Part shown: piece by piece, positions 1 through 12,474 of the stretch
Layout of the letters: each line of letters starts with the position of its first letter
Position numbering within the stretch: position 1 is the stretch's first letter
NCBI RefSeq assembly: GCF_036850765.1
Contig: NC_089495.1
Coordinates: 116,025,033-116,089,032, forward strand
Direction: 5' to 3'
Source: Saccopteryx bilineata
Taxonomy: Eukaryota; Chordata; Mammalia; Chiroptera; Emballonuridae
Length of the DNA: 64,000 nt
Notes under the pieces: generated by a model
Databases searched by the model: none
Seen by the model: only the letters and a program-made list of their open reading frames with translations
What the model was told of the DNA's origin: nothing
Made by a program: the position numbers and the translations under genes

Positions 1-1030
1 CAGCCACGGCCACCAATATCTTTTGAAATAGTGTCTTTTTAATGTTTTATTTACCTAAACAGTTGAAAATACTTGTTTTTCATTACTCAACAAAGTACCT
101 CAATTTTCTACCACATTTTGAATCAGTGAAAGCACATTGATGAGACATCATCACAATCGCTTCCTTGTCTGAAGAATCTGTCAAGTTGGAATGTCTCCAA
201 AGGTGACTATTTAGTAGCTGTCCTAAGCATTACCATGCCAGGCACCCCCCTTCACTACAGCTGTGACAGAAAACTACCTTGCTCTGGAGAACTTTTACCT
301 CATCTGTACCTCCTAGTTCTTTTCTTCACAACTACAAACTAGTTGTCAGTCCTTTGCTCGGGTTTATTACTAACAATACTGTCCTGGGAAAACACAGTTC
401 AAGGAAGGACAAGACCATTTCTAAATCTGTAGTATCACCAGAAACATTTGAATCTTTTCTCTCTTGTAAAAGAAGCATACAAAACAGAAAATAAGCTATA
501 GCCTTGCCTTGAGAGAAGTTCAATAAGGAGCTGAAAATGAAGCATGCTTCAGATTTTAAAGGTAATGAAGAAATAAGAGATGAAACATCCATCAACACTC
601 TAGAAGCAGCTTCAGCCATATTAATGACATTTCAAAGAAATGGACCATAACAGCATCGAGTGCCCCGTGGTTTGTTCCACTCATCTGCAGGGCATCAACA
701 GGCTTTTCCAAAAATGTGTGGACAAAAACACTTTGAGCTCAGATCTGTAGGCTTAGCCTTCTAAAGATGATATCTGCAAGTTGCCATGGTAACTCACAAG
801 GTGCCATCTTTAAGAACATTAAATTCTTAGGGAAAACACACGGAAATTTTAGCACTAAAAGCTATTTCCCTGGACAAACTGTTTATCAGCCTGCATATCT
901 CTGGCCCCTTTTAACTTTTCTTTGATTTTTACTTTCACTCCACTGTTCAGTGAGTACAGAATTTGGGAACAAGTGAAAACAATATTTGAGGTCTTTTATT
1001 ATAGATTTTCCTTGAAAAATTCCATAGTAC
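1..1030. other. Unassigned AT-rich sequence
   Basis: No gene, SINE or LTR is recognised here. The only ORFs are 95 codons or fewer and lack any known motif. Positions 2-15 read agccacggccacca, which recurs at 13182-13195, so the window may begin at the edge of a dispersed repeat that is also present there. Confidence 0.4.
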
Positions 1031-1034
1031 AGCT

Positions 1035-1578
1035 AGTGCTCGACTTACGACCACAGTTGGTTTCAACAGACAGGTCGTAACACGATTTGGTCATAAGTTG
1101 AGTAGGCTATGTGTACAGTACTGTGAAATGATGTTATAAAAATCTTTAAGTCATATTTTATCATAATTTTCTTTCATTATTGTTATATATCATAATTTTC
1201 TTTGTTCATTTTATGCCATTTGTATCATCTCTACACCATTTTGTTTCTTATTTTTACATTTGTCAGGTTTAAGTAAAACACTGCATTACCAGTACAACTG
1301 GTTTAATATTTGCAAAGACAATTTCCTCTTGGTAGATATCTTGAGAGGGGTTTGATGAAAAATATCAAAGACACAAAACACAAATTGCTGTACCGAGTCT
1401 GGGATAACAGTTGAAATGGTGCACACGGAGATGGTAGTGCTGCTGGAAGCTGGTCTGCACTGTCGTATGCCCAGCTGGGCAATGCTTGCGCTGCCAGACA
1501 CGAAGCAGTTGTGGCTAGCAACTGTGGTTGTCAAGTTGAATGCTCGTAAGCTGCATAGGTCATAAGTTGATCAATATT
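1035..1578. mobile_element. Possible non-autonomous DNA transposon with imperfect inverted ends
   Basis: The left end reads gctcgacttacgaccacag and the right part (about 1520-1550) contains aactgtggttgtcaagttga, which is an imperfect reverse complement of it. The left end also folds on itself, because ggtcgtaa and ggtcataagttgag follow within 50 bases, and a second ggtcataagttga closes the right end. The middle is AT-rich and non-coding. The family is unknown to me; exact ends and a target duplication could not be fixed. Confidence 0.4.
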
Positions 1579-3503
1579 TGTAGTTTTAAACTGAATAAGC
1601 ACTACTCCCACCACCCCATGTTCTTTTCTATCAATTGATTCTTTCATGGGAACTTTCCTCTTTTATTCTTAATATTGGCTTGTAGCCAATATTAAAGAAA
1701 GGGACTTCTTCCTTGCTTGGAAACCATGAAGTCTAAATGTCAACTCATTTTTCCATAGTTTGGTGAGATGGGGACTTTTCCTCCTCTTCTATAGAATTTA
1801 TTTTTGTATGTCAGTCATGTAGGATTTAGCATAGTAGGAGTTAGGATTCTTCTTCCTCTTTGAATTTCTTTCTAGTTAAGCTTGGAATGGAAGCCATCCG
1901 ACGTGTGAATGCACCAGGAAGATCCTTGTGTTCTACTAGTTCATTTGTATCTGTACCAGAATCAATGGAAGGAAATGATTAAGGAAGGGCAACACAGGTA
2001 AGTAGAAAAGGACTTAACAAAAAAATGTTTAGTAATTGCAATGCTTTCTGCATGTGACCTAAATTCCTAATCTATTGATGAAAAGCAAAGTTGATTAGTA
2101 ACAACATACAGGTACATAAGGCCCTTACAGTCCACAAAGTTTACCTTTCTCAGCGAATACTCTCCACAAGTCTCAGAGGTGGAAGAACAGGTGTTCTCAT
2201 TCCTGTTTATTGATGAGGTTTAGAAGGGTTAAGTGCTTTATAAAAGGTCACACACTCCCAAACATAGGGTCTAAATATTTCAGAGAAAGACTGTCTTGCA
2301 CTTACATTATGTTTCTGGGCCCCCTTCAAGACTTTTCACGGCTTGAAGACTGCTACTTCATGAAGATTGGGCAGATGTGAGAAAAGGAAGTAAAATAGTT
2401 GTTTTGAAATCCAAACAGGGGTTCAAAATGAAGTTTGAATCAATGGAACACTACCTTATGTGTCTTCTGCTACAAAAAATCAGACCTAATCAGTTAGAGC
2501 TGTGAAGACTAAAGGAGAAATTACTGTTGCCATTGCGAAAGCCAGCCAGATGAAACTATTACAGGTGCCACTTTAATACTAATTTTACAAAAGCTATAGT
2601 AGCAGTGATCAATAATGATAAATTATCTGAGCAAAGTTAGGAATAACAATTACCTTTGTAAAGCCCATTGCCAGTTATGAATGGTTATTAGAGAATAATG
2701 ATTTAACAATGGTACCTATGTTAATAATCAATCATGGAAGTTCAGGAAAACAATTAATGAATGGTTTTTTCAGAGACTGCCTGGAAACATGACTTAGCAA
2801 ATAAGTTTTTGAAATTGAAATCTAACTGGGAAGGAACAGATGGCAAACATTGAGACCACCTTGTGCAAGGCTCAGGAGATTCCCAGAGATCAATCTTACT
2901 CCAGCACTGGCTGAGCATTGGTTAATAGAGTCAAGAAAAATAGAACAGATTCTGACACTGATGAAAGTCAGTTGGTAAAATAATCAACTATGAAACCATA
3001 CATAAGCTAAATCAAAGGAGCTGGAAAAGTTTCTTAGATCTCATAAAAGAGATATCAAAATGATCGAATGTTGCCTGTTGAAATGGGGTTCTTGCGGTGT
3101 CATGAGGAAAGCTTTTCGGAGACTACACATGAGAGAATGAGATATGATTGTAAGATTAATTAAAGCTGGAGTGAACACAAAGGACTGTCCAGGGTTCAGC
3201 TCTGTTCCTCTGGGGAATATGTCCAACTTTGTCTTCATCAAGCCCAGAAGAAAAGTCAGGATCTAGAGATTCTGTGTCATTGGTTCAGTCCATGTCATAA
3301 CTTAGTCCAGTTCAGCCTCTTTCCCCAGCCAGCTAGTTTTGGCTCTGGCTCTGGCTGTGTTCTGGCCAGTGCTGTGTTGCTGTATCCAAGCTCACTTTAA
3401 GAGCCTGCACTTGGGGACCACGCTGGGACCCACACAACTACTAGGCCCCATGGCTGCTATGGAGAGAATGCACAAACAAATGGGTGAATGCATGTTACTG
3501 AGT
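1579..3503. other. Mostly unassigned sequence
   Basis: No gene is seen. Apart from the possible MIR-like piece listed at 2105-2285, I see no repeat I can name. Confidence 0.4.
2105..2285 (+). repeat. MIR-like ancient SINE remnant
   Basis: The order of words (ccttacag, ...tctcagaggt..., ttgatgaggtttagaagggttaagtg split over 2200-2235, ggtcacacac) matches the core of mammalian MIR/L2-type repeats, where a tgaggaaactgag-like stretch is followed by gttaagt and gtcacacag. It is strongly diverged. Confidence 0.4.
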
Positions 3504-3529
3504 GAGAGAGAGAGAGAGAGAGAGAGAGA
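3504..3529 (+). repeat. (GA)n microsatellite
   Basis: About 13 uninterrupted GA dinucleotides. It lies just before an L1 3'-end-like fragment. Confidence 0.9.
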
Positions 3530-3534
3530 ACCTT

Positions 3535-3830
3535 TTGTTTTTCTTTTTCAATTAGAAATTAAATTTAATGGAGTGACATTAGTCCATAAGAACACATAGG
3601 TTTCAGGTAAACATCTCTATAGCATTTGAACTGTTGATTAAGTTGTATGCTCATTAGCCAAAGCCAAATCATTTTCCATAATTGTGTATTTATTCCTCTT
3701 TATTTCCTATCCCCCACCACTTGCATCTGATAATCACTTTACTTGTGTCTGGTTTTTAGTCTCTGATTATATTACCTTGGGCTTGAGAAGGACCAGGCAT
3801 TCTTTCAAACTAACCAATCAATTTCCCGAT
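3535..3830 (-). mobile_element. LINE-1 3'-UTR fragment, reverse orientation
   Basis: The run ttcaattagaaatt, ggagtgacattagtcc, cataggtttcaggt and the later C-rich cccccaccacttgcatctga-like stretch match the reverse strand of the non-coding 3' end shared by many bat LINE-1s (gtgacattggt...taggtttcaggtgt). No coding part is attached. Assignment is from memory. Confidence 0.5.
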
Positions 3831-4004
3831 CTTTTACAAGCTTGTCTTGGGGCCTCCCTTTTTTTTTCCATTTCCTGGACCTTCAGGGGTGCTGTATCCT
3901 CATCCAATCCAATTCTTTTCCAAGGCTAGGCACCTCCCCTTTATAGCCACCATCTTGGCTCCTATTGCACATGCCTTAGCAGAGAAATTTCTCCTTTATT
4001 GTGT

Positions 4005-4025
4005 TATCTCTCTCTCTCTCTCTCT
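4005..4025 (+). repeat. (CT)n microsatellite
   Basis: About ten CT dinucleotides inside otherwise unassigned sequence. Confidence 0.85.
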
Positions 4026-4639
4026 GTAATCCTGGCTTACTGGCAACAATCGTTCCTGCAATTTTTGATGATTAAGGCTTGAATATGGAAGATGCAGTAG
4101 TCCCCTGGGGAGCCTATGGATGCTGCAACTCCTTAGTGAGGCAGGCTCAGTATCCAATTCAGCTCCCTAGTTTATTATTATTCTTAACGTCCAATTCCAT
4201 TTGCTCCCTTCCTTTCATACTAGCTACGTACACTAACACTAGAGCTTGTGGATCTTACAATCAAATTTCCATTGAGATTTTCAAACAGAGACCTGTGTCA
4301 GAACTGAACCCACTGGATGGATCATATAACCATCAACTTCCCTCCCATGTAGGAGGGTGCATCCACAGCACATGTAGGTTTCTATGCATGAATAAATTTG
4401 TTCAAATAAAAATGTAGGTGTCTTTGGTGCTTCCTTCTCTTTCTTTTCTATAAAGAAGTTACCATCTGAAAGAATACTGACTTTTTGTTTTACACCATCT
4501 CTTGAATTCTATGGTGGTGGTAATTTTCAGCTTGAATAAAATGGCAAGAAATCAGAGTATGTGTTAACAATAAATAAAGTCATGCTATTCATTTATTGAA
4601 CATGTACCATGCTTCAGCACTGTGCTAAAAGGACTCAGA
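4026..4639. other. Unassigned sequence with a possible L2 tail
   Basis: The stretch at 4590-4632 (ttcatttattgaacatgtac, then cagcactgtgcta) resembles the 3' end of LINE-2. Nothing else is recognised. Confidence 0.35.
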
Positions 4640-5195
4640 ACCTGAACTTGTGCTAAAGGGGCTCAGAAACATGCCACTCCAAAATATGCCACTTTAGCAT
4701 GTGAATTATTTTGAGCTGAAGGAATCAAGACCCACTTACCAGATTCAGGAAAAGCTCTTCACCTTCTCTTTATCTGCAAAAAGAGAATATAAATGTCCCC
4801 ATTTGTGAGGGAAATCTGCATTTATAAAAGAAATTTTCATTAGAAAACTTACCTGTTGCAGAAAAGGAGCTACTACCAGAGATAAATGTTTCACCTCATT
4901 AATCCATATAACAAGGTAAACTTTGCTTATCATACATTTCCACCTCCTACCTTCCTTCAGATATTTCCTTCCCCTCACTCAGAAGCCCCAGACCCCCATC
5001 TCTTTCCTTAACTCTGGGTGGAGTACAAGTCTCAGTTCTCTGGTTGCCTTTGAGTCTCATATCCTTGTGACACTTCTGTGTGTACATGTATAATTGAATT
5101 TGTTTTCTTTTCTTCTGATTATCTGTCTTGTGTGAATTTAATTCTTAGGCCAGTAACAGAACCTAAAGGGTAGAAAGGAAAATGTTTTCCCCCTG
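4640..5195 (+). mobile_element. Solitary ERV-type LTR, family uncertain
   Basis: The segment holds aaatatgccactttagcat followed by attattttgagctgaagg near its start and ttcttaggccagtaacag near its end, which I recall as conserved blocks of an old mammalian ERVL-like LTR. A related but different copy with the same opening block is at 44888-45445. No internal retroviral genes adjoin it. Ends are approximate. Confidence 0.5.
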
Positions 5196-6550
5196 AAACC
5201 TGAATTTTCTTCTTTAATCTTCAAAGCAAACAGAATAGGTGAGTATGTTCACTTCCCTCTTATTAATGAGGAAGTCCAGGTTTCATGTAGTTAAATTAAC
5301 TGTAGACTTGGCATTTTTAGCCAGATCTTATCTGCCTACCAAATATGTGTTTTAACTGTTGTAATATTTAACCTATACTGCTCCTCCCCACCCCTCAGAG
5401 TAGGAGGTAGAGAAACAAATAATGATTATTTTTATGGGTCAAGAAGTGAAAAATTTTTTACTGAGGTAATATTACTATTTCATTGGGGAAGAGAAGACTT
5501 CCGTCATTTCTTCATCTGGATCACATGTGAGAAAAAAAGAAGGCTAATTCCAGGGCTTACAGGCTTTATCTCTGCCTGCCTCAGTAGAGAGAGATCTTTC
5601 AAAGGCCTCATTTATAATGATTGAGATATTTCAGGTAGTGGACAGAAAGCCTAGGATTCACTGGGGTGTTCTGATTGGGGTGGTAAGCTTAGAATTTGAG
5701 TCTGGAAAATGAGTTTAATTAGGTCTAATTGATTTAACCAACAAATAGGCACTCTTCATATATTTATGTTTTCTCCTGAACTGATGAAGGTTTGCAGTCT
5801 GAAGAACAATGGGTGCCTGTTTGTTTGTTTGATTCTTTGTTATTGAAGGTTCATCCTTCTCTACTCATGTAAAGTATGTGACATTAAAGAAGTAAGCCCC
5901 CCCTGCCCCCCAAACCAAGAAGCTTCAAGGACATTTTATGTTTTAGGCCAAGCATTCAGAGAGATTTTGTAAAGGACACTTTTGTAATTATTGAAATTGT
6001 ATGACTTGTACTGTTACTGTAATGTACTTCATTCCTAGCATTGGAATGCCTGTGGTGTAGACAGCAAAGCAAGCAAAAGGGGTAGAATGTTGGCCAAATC
6101 AGTTTGTAAAATATGATTTTTATACCTGTTTGTGATTTACAGTGAAGGCTAGGCAACACCAATTAAAAATGGTCAGTGAAGTTACAGATTGCATTCCTGC
6201 TTGGGAAGAGCTATTATTTTGCTAATGGAGAGGGTTTTGTACTAGGAAGTTTGAAAGAAAGAAGGAAGGAGAAATCAGACTCCCCTCTCCTCTTCACTAA
6301 GGAAGAAGAGAAGCAATGAGGAATGTAGGGGGGAAGGGAGTCCACAGGAGATTACCTGAATAACCCCTTCCTCTCTCCTTTTCTTAAGAGTTTCTAAGAC
6401 CTTAATGGGCAAATTCCAATGCTTATTTTCTAGCCTCACCTAAACTTCCTCCCATCCTGAAATTGTGTGATTGACATGTGTACATCTAGACAGAGGGATC
6501 GCAAGCCCCTTGCATGTGAATCGGTGTTTTGTAAAGGGTATATAAGATGT
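5196..6550. other. Unassigned sequence
   Basis: No gene or clear repeat is seen. A small C-rich tract lies near 5897-5912 and a tgtttgtttgtttg run near 5818-5832. The last 18 bases before the L1 (6551-6568) are its target-site duplication. Confidence 0.4.
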
Positions 6551-6568
6551 AAGAAATCTAATTTCAGG

Positions 6569-7416
6569 ACCTGAAGATGGCAACGGAGTAGGCGGATGCA
6601 CAGACACCCAGCTCTCACCACCAAACTGGAATACAAATCAATTTAGGAAAAATTAGAGTGAAAAACCAACTCTGGACTACAAGAACAGCTCTCAAAAACT
6701 AAGAAGCAAAGAAGAAGCCACAACAAACCTGGTAGGGAGCGCCTGAATCTCCCCTGCTTACAGGAACAGAGGGGGGGTAGTGAGGCTGAGAGCCCAGAGG
6801 GGATCTAACTCTAGGGAAAAGAGCAGAAAATACTGCTCACAGCAACTTGCCTGGCGACCAGGGAGCGAGGTGTGTTGAAAAGACCAGCTTATCTCCCAAG
6901 TGGAAAGGAAAGAGAGAGGGACAGACTATGAGGGGCTAAGGAATGCAGGAAATGACCTAAAAAAAAAGCTGACTCATTCGTGATGGAGGTGGCCATAGCT
7001 GGGGGAGGAACTGACCCTTCCCCACAAAACAGTACTTATTTGCTTCCGGATCAGAGATCTCCAGACATCTCTCCAGTCAGCAAAACAAGACACAGCTGAA
7101 AACAAGAAGTGGGGAGGAGGGGCAGTAATTCAGGTTTCCATGGAGATCTGAGATACACCTCCCCCTACTGACGCTGAAAAAACACCCTGTCCCCAGAGAG
7201 ATTAGTTGGTGGAAGAGGCCTTCAGAGTCTCAGGTTACACCGATCGCATTCCTGGATACAGTTTCAAGAAAGCCCCCTGCTGAGATCAGTAAACAAGACT
7301 ATCATCTGTTAAGAAAACAAACAAATAAAGACTTTAAAGCTGCCCAAATCTGAAAGTGGATTACAAATAATAGCTGATACCAATCCAAGAAGACCTAGAA
7401 ATAACACAACTGAAAA
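6569..7416 (+). promoter_or_regulatory. LINE-1 copy A 5' UTR / internal promoter region
   Basis: The 848 bases between the element's 5' edge (acctgaagatggcaacgg) and ORF1 carry no long ORF. In LINE-1s this region holds an internal RNA polymerase II promoter. The opening gaagatggca resembles the YY1-type site (AAGATGGC) that sits at the start of many mammalian L1s. Activity is inferred, not shown. Confidence 0.6.
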
Positions 7417-8400
7417 TTGGAGGCAGACAACACCAAGCCTAGACTCAACCAACTCTACAAACAAAACACCAACAATGAGAAGACAAAAAGTGCAATCCAA
7501 ATGAAACCACAAGAGAATCCTTCAGGAGATGAACTGAGTGATATGGAAATAATCAAACTTCCAGATGCACAGTTCAAAATAATGATTGTAAGGATGCTTA
7601 GGGATCTTAGAACAACAGTGGATGGTCATTATGAACATCTAAATAAAGAAATAGCAAGTATAAAAAAGAATCAGTTGGAGATGACAAATACAATATCAGA
7701 AATAAAGAACACAATGGAAGGAATTAAAAACAGGATAGGTAGAGCTGAGGATCAAATCAGCAAGTTGGAGGACAACTGGAATGAAAGCAGAGAAGAAAAA
7801 AGAAAAGAGACTCAAAGAGTCTGAGGAAACTAAGAGAGCTCTGTGACAACATGAAGAGAAATAACATCCACATCATAGGGGTTCCTGAAGAAGAAGAAAA
7901 GGAACAAGGGATAAAGACTTTGTTCAATCAAATCATAGCTGAAAACTTCCCTAAATTAATGCAGGAGAAACTCTCACAAGTTCAAGAAGCACAGAGGACT
8001 CCATTAAAGAGAAACCAAAGAAACCTACACCAAGACACATCATAATTAAAATACCAAAGCTAAGCAATAAAGAGAAAATATTAAAAGCTGCAAGAGAAAA
8101 AATAGCTATCATCTACAAAGGAGCCCCCAAAAGGATGACATTTGACTTCTCAACAGAAACATTTGAGGCCAGAAGGGAATGGCAAGAAATATTCAAAGTA
8201 ATGCAGAACAAGAACCTACTTTACCCAACAAGGCTATTATTTTAAATCGAAGGAGAAAGAAAAAGCTTCCCAGACAAAAAACAGCCCAAGGAATTCATTA
8301 CAACCAAACGAATGCTGCAGGAAATGTTAAGGGGCCTGTTGTAAACAGATCAAAGTGGGAAAAGAATATAGCAAAAAAGAAATACAGGTTTAAAGAATAA
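7417..8400 (+). pseudogene. LINE-1 copy A ORF1 (RNA-binding chaperone), frameshifted
   Basis: ORF1p coats L1 RNA as a trimeric coiled-coil chaperone. The first 135 codons (7417-7824) include a long heptad-like charged stretch (from about residue 45, with repeated I/L/E/K spacing) fitting the coiled coil. A stop at 7822-7824 and a frame change lead into 7851-8045, which holds the NIHIIGVPEEEE block typical of the RRM-like domain. A further frame change leads to 8179-8400, ending in KKKYRFKE, the usual basic tail. Total span, 984 bases, fits the usual size of about 330-340 codons. ORF2 starts two bases after its stop. Confidence 0.9.
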
Positions 8401-11400
8401 AATGTCAATAAACAACTACATATCAATAATAACCTTAAATGTAAATGGATTAAATGATCCATTCAAAAGACATAGGGTAGCTGCGTGAATAAGAAAACAG
8501 GACCCATACATATGCTATCTACAAGAGACACACCTTAGAACAAAAAATACACATAGACTGAAGGTAAAAGGATGGAAAAAAACATTTCATGCAAATGGAA
8601 ATGAAAAAAAAACTGGGGTAGCATCATAGGGATTCCTGAAGAAGAAGAAACAGACAAAGTGGACTTTAAAACAAAGGATATAGTAAGAGATAAAGAAGGC
8701 CACTACATAATGATAAAGGGAGTAATCCAACAGAAAGATATAACTATTATAAATATCTATGCACCTAATATAGAAGCACCTAAATATATAAAGCAGACTT
8801 TGATGGATTTAAAGGGTGAGATCAACAGCAATACTATAATAGTAGGGAATTTCAATACCCCACTAACATCACTAGATAGATCCTCAAGAAAGAAAATTAA
8901 CAAAGAAACAGCAGACTTATTGGACACACTAGATCAACTCGATTTAATAGATATCTTCAGAACTTTTCACCCTAGAGCAGCAGAATATACATTCTTTTCA
9001 AGTGCTCATGGTACATTCTCTAGGATAGACCACATGTTAGGGCACAAAAGTGCTCTCAACAAATTTAAGAAGATTGATATTATATCAAGCACTTTCTCCG
9101 TTCACAACGGTATGAAACTAGAAATGAACCACAACAGAAAAGCTCAAAAATTCTCAAACACATGGAAACTAAATAGCAGTTTGTTAAATAATGAATGGAT
9201 TAAGAATGAGGTCAAAGAAGAAATAAAAAAATTCCTAGAAACGAATGACAATGAGCATACAACAACTCAAAATTTATGGGACACAGCAAAAGCAGTACTG
9301 AGAGGGAATTTCATAGCACTACAGGCACACTTCAAGAAGCTAGAAAAAGCTCAAATAAACAACTTAACCCTGTATCTAAAAGAACTAGAAAAAGAACAGC
9401 AAGTAAAGCCCAAATGGAGTAGAAGGAAGGAAATAATAAAGATCAGAGCAGAAATAAATGACATAGAGGCTAAAGAAACAATACAGAGGATCAATGAAAC
9501 TAGGAGCTGGTTCTTTGGAAAGGTAAACAAGATTGATGAACCTTTAAGTAGACGCACCAAGAAAAAGAGAGAGAGAACTCAAATAAATAAAATTAGAAAT
9601 GAGAGTGGAGAAATACCAACTGACACAACAGAAATACAAAATATTGTAAGAAAATACTATGAAGAACTGTATGCCAAAAAACTCGACAACCTAGATGAAA
9701 TGGACAAATTCCTTGAAACATACAATCTTCCAAAAATCAGTCTGGAAGAAGCAGAAAACCTAAACAGACTGATTACACCAAATAAGATTGAAACAGTTAT
9801 CAAAAAACTCGCAACAAAGAAAAGTCTGGGGCCTGATGGCTTCAGAACTGAATTCTACCAAATACTCAAAGAACTAACTCCTATACTTCTCAAACTATTT
9901 CAAAAAATTCAAGAGGAAGGAAGACTTCAAAGCTCCTTTTATGAGGCGAGCGTAATTCTGATTCCAAAACCAGGCAAAGACAACACAAAGAAAGAAAATT
10001 ATAGGCCAATATCTCTGATGAATATAGATGCTAAAATCCTCAACAAAATATTAGCAAACAGGATCCAACAATATATGGAAAAAATCATACACCATGATCA
10101 AGTGGGATTTATTCTGGGGAGGCAAGCCTGGTACAATATTTATAAATCAATCAATGTGATTCATCACATAAACAAAAAGGAGAAAAACCATATGATAATT
10201 TCAATAGATGCAGAAAAAGCATTTGATAAAATCCAGCACCCATTCATGATCAAAACTCTCAGCAAAGTGGGAATACAGGGAACATACCTCAACATGATAA
10301 AAGCCACCTATGACAAACCCACAGCCAACATCATACTCAATGGGCAAAACTTAAAAGCAATCCCCTTAAGATCAAGAAGAAGGCAGGAGTGCCTCCTTTC
10401 ACCACTCTTATTCAACATAGTTCTGGAAGTCCTAGCCACAGCAATCAGACAAGAAGAAGAAATAAAAGGCATCTAAATTGGAAAAGAAGAAGTAAAACTA
10501 TCATTATTTGCAGATGATATGATATTGTATATAGAAAACCCTAAAGTCTCAGTCAAAAAACTACTGCACCTGATAAATGAATTCAGCAAAGTGGCACGAT
10601 ATAAAATCAATACTCAGAAATCTGAGGCATTTTTATACGCCAACAATGAACAGTCAGAAAGAGAAATTAAGGAAACAATTCCCTTCACAATTACAACCAA
10701 AAAAATAAAGTACCTAGGAGTAAACTTAACTAAGGAGACTAAAGACTTGTACTCGGAACATTACAAAGGATTGATAAAAGAAATCAAGGAAGATACAAAC
10801 AGGTGGAAGCATATACCATGCTCATGGTTAGGAAGAATAAACATCATTAAAATGTCTATATTACCCAAAGCAATCTATAAATTCAATGCAATACCAATTA
10901 AAATACCAATGACATACTTCGAAGATATAGATCACATATTCCAAAAATTTATATGAAATCAAAAAAGAACATTAATAGCCTCAGCAATCTTAAAAAAGAA
11001 GAATAAAGTGGGAGGTATCACACTTCCTGATAGCAAGTTATACTACAAGGCTATTGTACTCAAAACAGCCTGGTACTGGCATAAGAACAGGCATATAGAT
11101 CAATGGAACAGCACAGAGAACCCAGAAATAAACCCACAGCTCTATGGACAACTGATATTTGACAAAGGAGGTAAGGAAATACAATGGAGTAAAGACAGCC
11201 TCTTTAACAAATGGTGTTGGGAAAATTGGACAGCTACCTGCAAAAAAATGAAACTAGATCACCAGCTTACACCACTCACAAAAATAAACTCAAAATGGAT
11301 AAAAGACTTAAATGTAGGCCGTGAAAACATAGGCAGTAAGCTCTCTGACATCTCTCGGAGCAATATATTTGCTGATTTATCTCCATGGGGAAGTGAAATA

Positions 11401-11865
11401 AAAGACAGGATAAACAAATGGGACTATATCAAACTAAAAAGCTTTTCCACAGCTAAAGAGAATAAGAACAGAATAAAAAAACAAACTACACAATGGGAGA
11501 ACATATTTGACAATATGTCTGATAAGGGGTTAATAACCAAAATTTATAAAGAACTTGTAAATCTCAACACCAGGAAGACAAAAATCCAATCAAAAATGGA
11601 AAAAAGAAATGAACAGACACTTCTCCAAAGAGAACATACAGATGGCCAATAGGCATGTGAAAAAATGCTCAACATCACTAATCATTAGAGAAATGCAAAT
11701 TAAAACCACAATGAGATATCACCTCACACTAGCCAGAATGGCGCAGAATAAGTGCTGGCGAGGATGTGGAGAAAAGGGAACCCTCCTGCACTGCTGGTGG
11801 GAATGCAGACTGGTGCAGCCACTGTGGAAAACAGTATGGAGATTCCTCAAAAAACTGAAAATCGA

Positions 11866-12286
11866 GCCCTGGCCGGTTGGCTCAATGGTAGAGCGTCGGC
11901 CTAGCGTGTGGAGGACCCGGGTTTGATTCCCGGCCAGGGCACATAGGAGAAGCGCCCATTTGCTTCTCCACCCCTCCGCCGCGCCTTCCTCTCTGTCTCT
12001 CTCTTCCCCTCCCGCAGCCAAGGCTCCACTGGAGCAAAGATGGCCCGGGCGCTGGGGATGGCTCTGTGGCCTCTGCCCCAGGCGCTAGAGTGGCTCTGGT
12101 CACAACATGGTGACACCCAGGAGGGTCGCAACATGGTGACGCCCAGGATGGGCAGAGCATCGCCCCCTGGTGGGCAGAGCGTCGCCCCCTGGTGGGCGTG
12201 CCGGGTGGATCCCGGTCTGGCGCATGCGGGAGTCTGTCTGACTGTCTCTCCCTGTTTCCAGCTTCAGAAAAATGCAAAAAAAAAAA
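11866..12286 (+). mobile_element. Ves-like tRNA-derived SINE inside L1-A
   Basis: The head gccctggccggttggctcaa, with tggtagagcg (A box) and ggtttgattcccgg (B box), is tRNA-derived and would be transcribed by RNA polymerase III. It is followed by the gcttctccacccctccgccg body and an A tail. A target duplication AAAAACTGAAAATCGA lies at 11850-11865 and 12287-12302, so the SINE clearly inserted into L1-A ORF2. This copy is about 60 bases longer than the one at 17497 because of internal tandem duplications (see findings). Confidence 0.95.
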
Positions 12287-12474
12287 AAAAACTGAAAATC
12301 GAACTGCCTTTTGACCCAGCTATTCCACTTATAGGAATATACCCCAAGAACACCATAGAATGGCTCCAAAAGGAGAAATGCACCCCCATGTTTGTGGCAG
12401 CATTGTTCACAATAGCGAAGATCTGGAAACAGCCCAAGTGTCCGTCAGAGGACGAGTGGATTAAAAAGCCTTGG

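Noticed and set aside
332..619. 95-codon minus-strand ORF near the window start
   Set aside because: No motif and no supporting context. A plus-strand reading of the same region (ending EAASAILMTFQRNGP) looked protein-like, but I could not assign it to any family.
11870..11940. Possible functional tRNA gene (A box and B box present)
   Set aside because: Only the tRNA-derived head of a SINE; no cloverleaf with a complete acceptor stem follows and the sequence continues into the SINE body. The same holds for the heads at 17497, 34670, 56266 and 63212.
11719..12277. Overlapping minus-strand ORFs of 77-131 codons
   Set aside because: They lie in the GC-rich SINE body. The same frames recur in every copy of this SINE (17459, 24544, 29267, 30660), so they reflect the repeat, not a gene.
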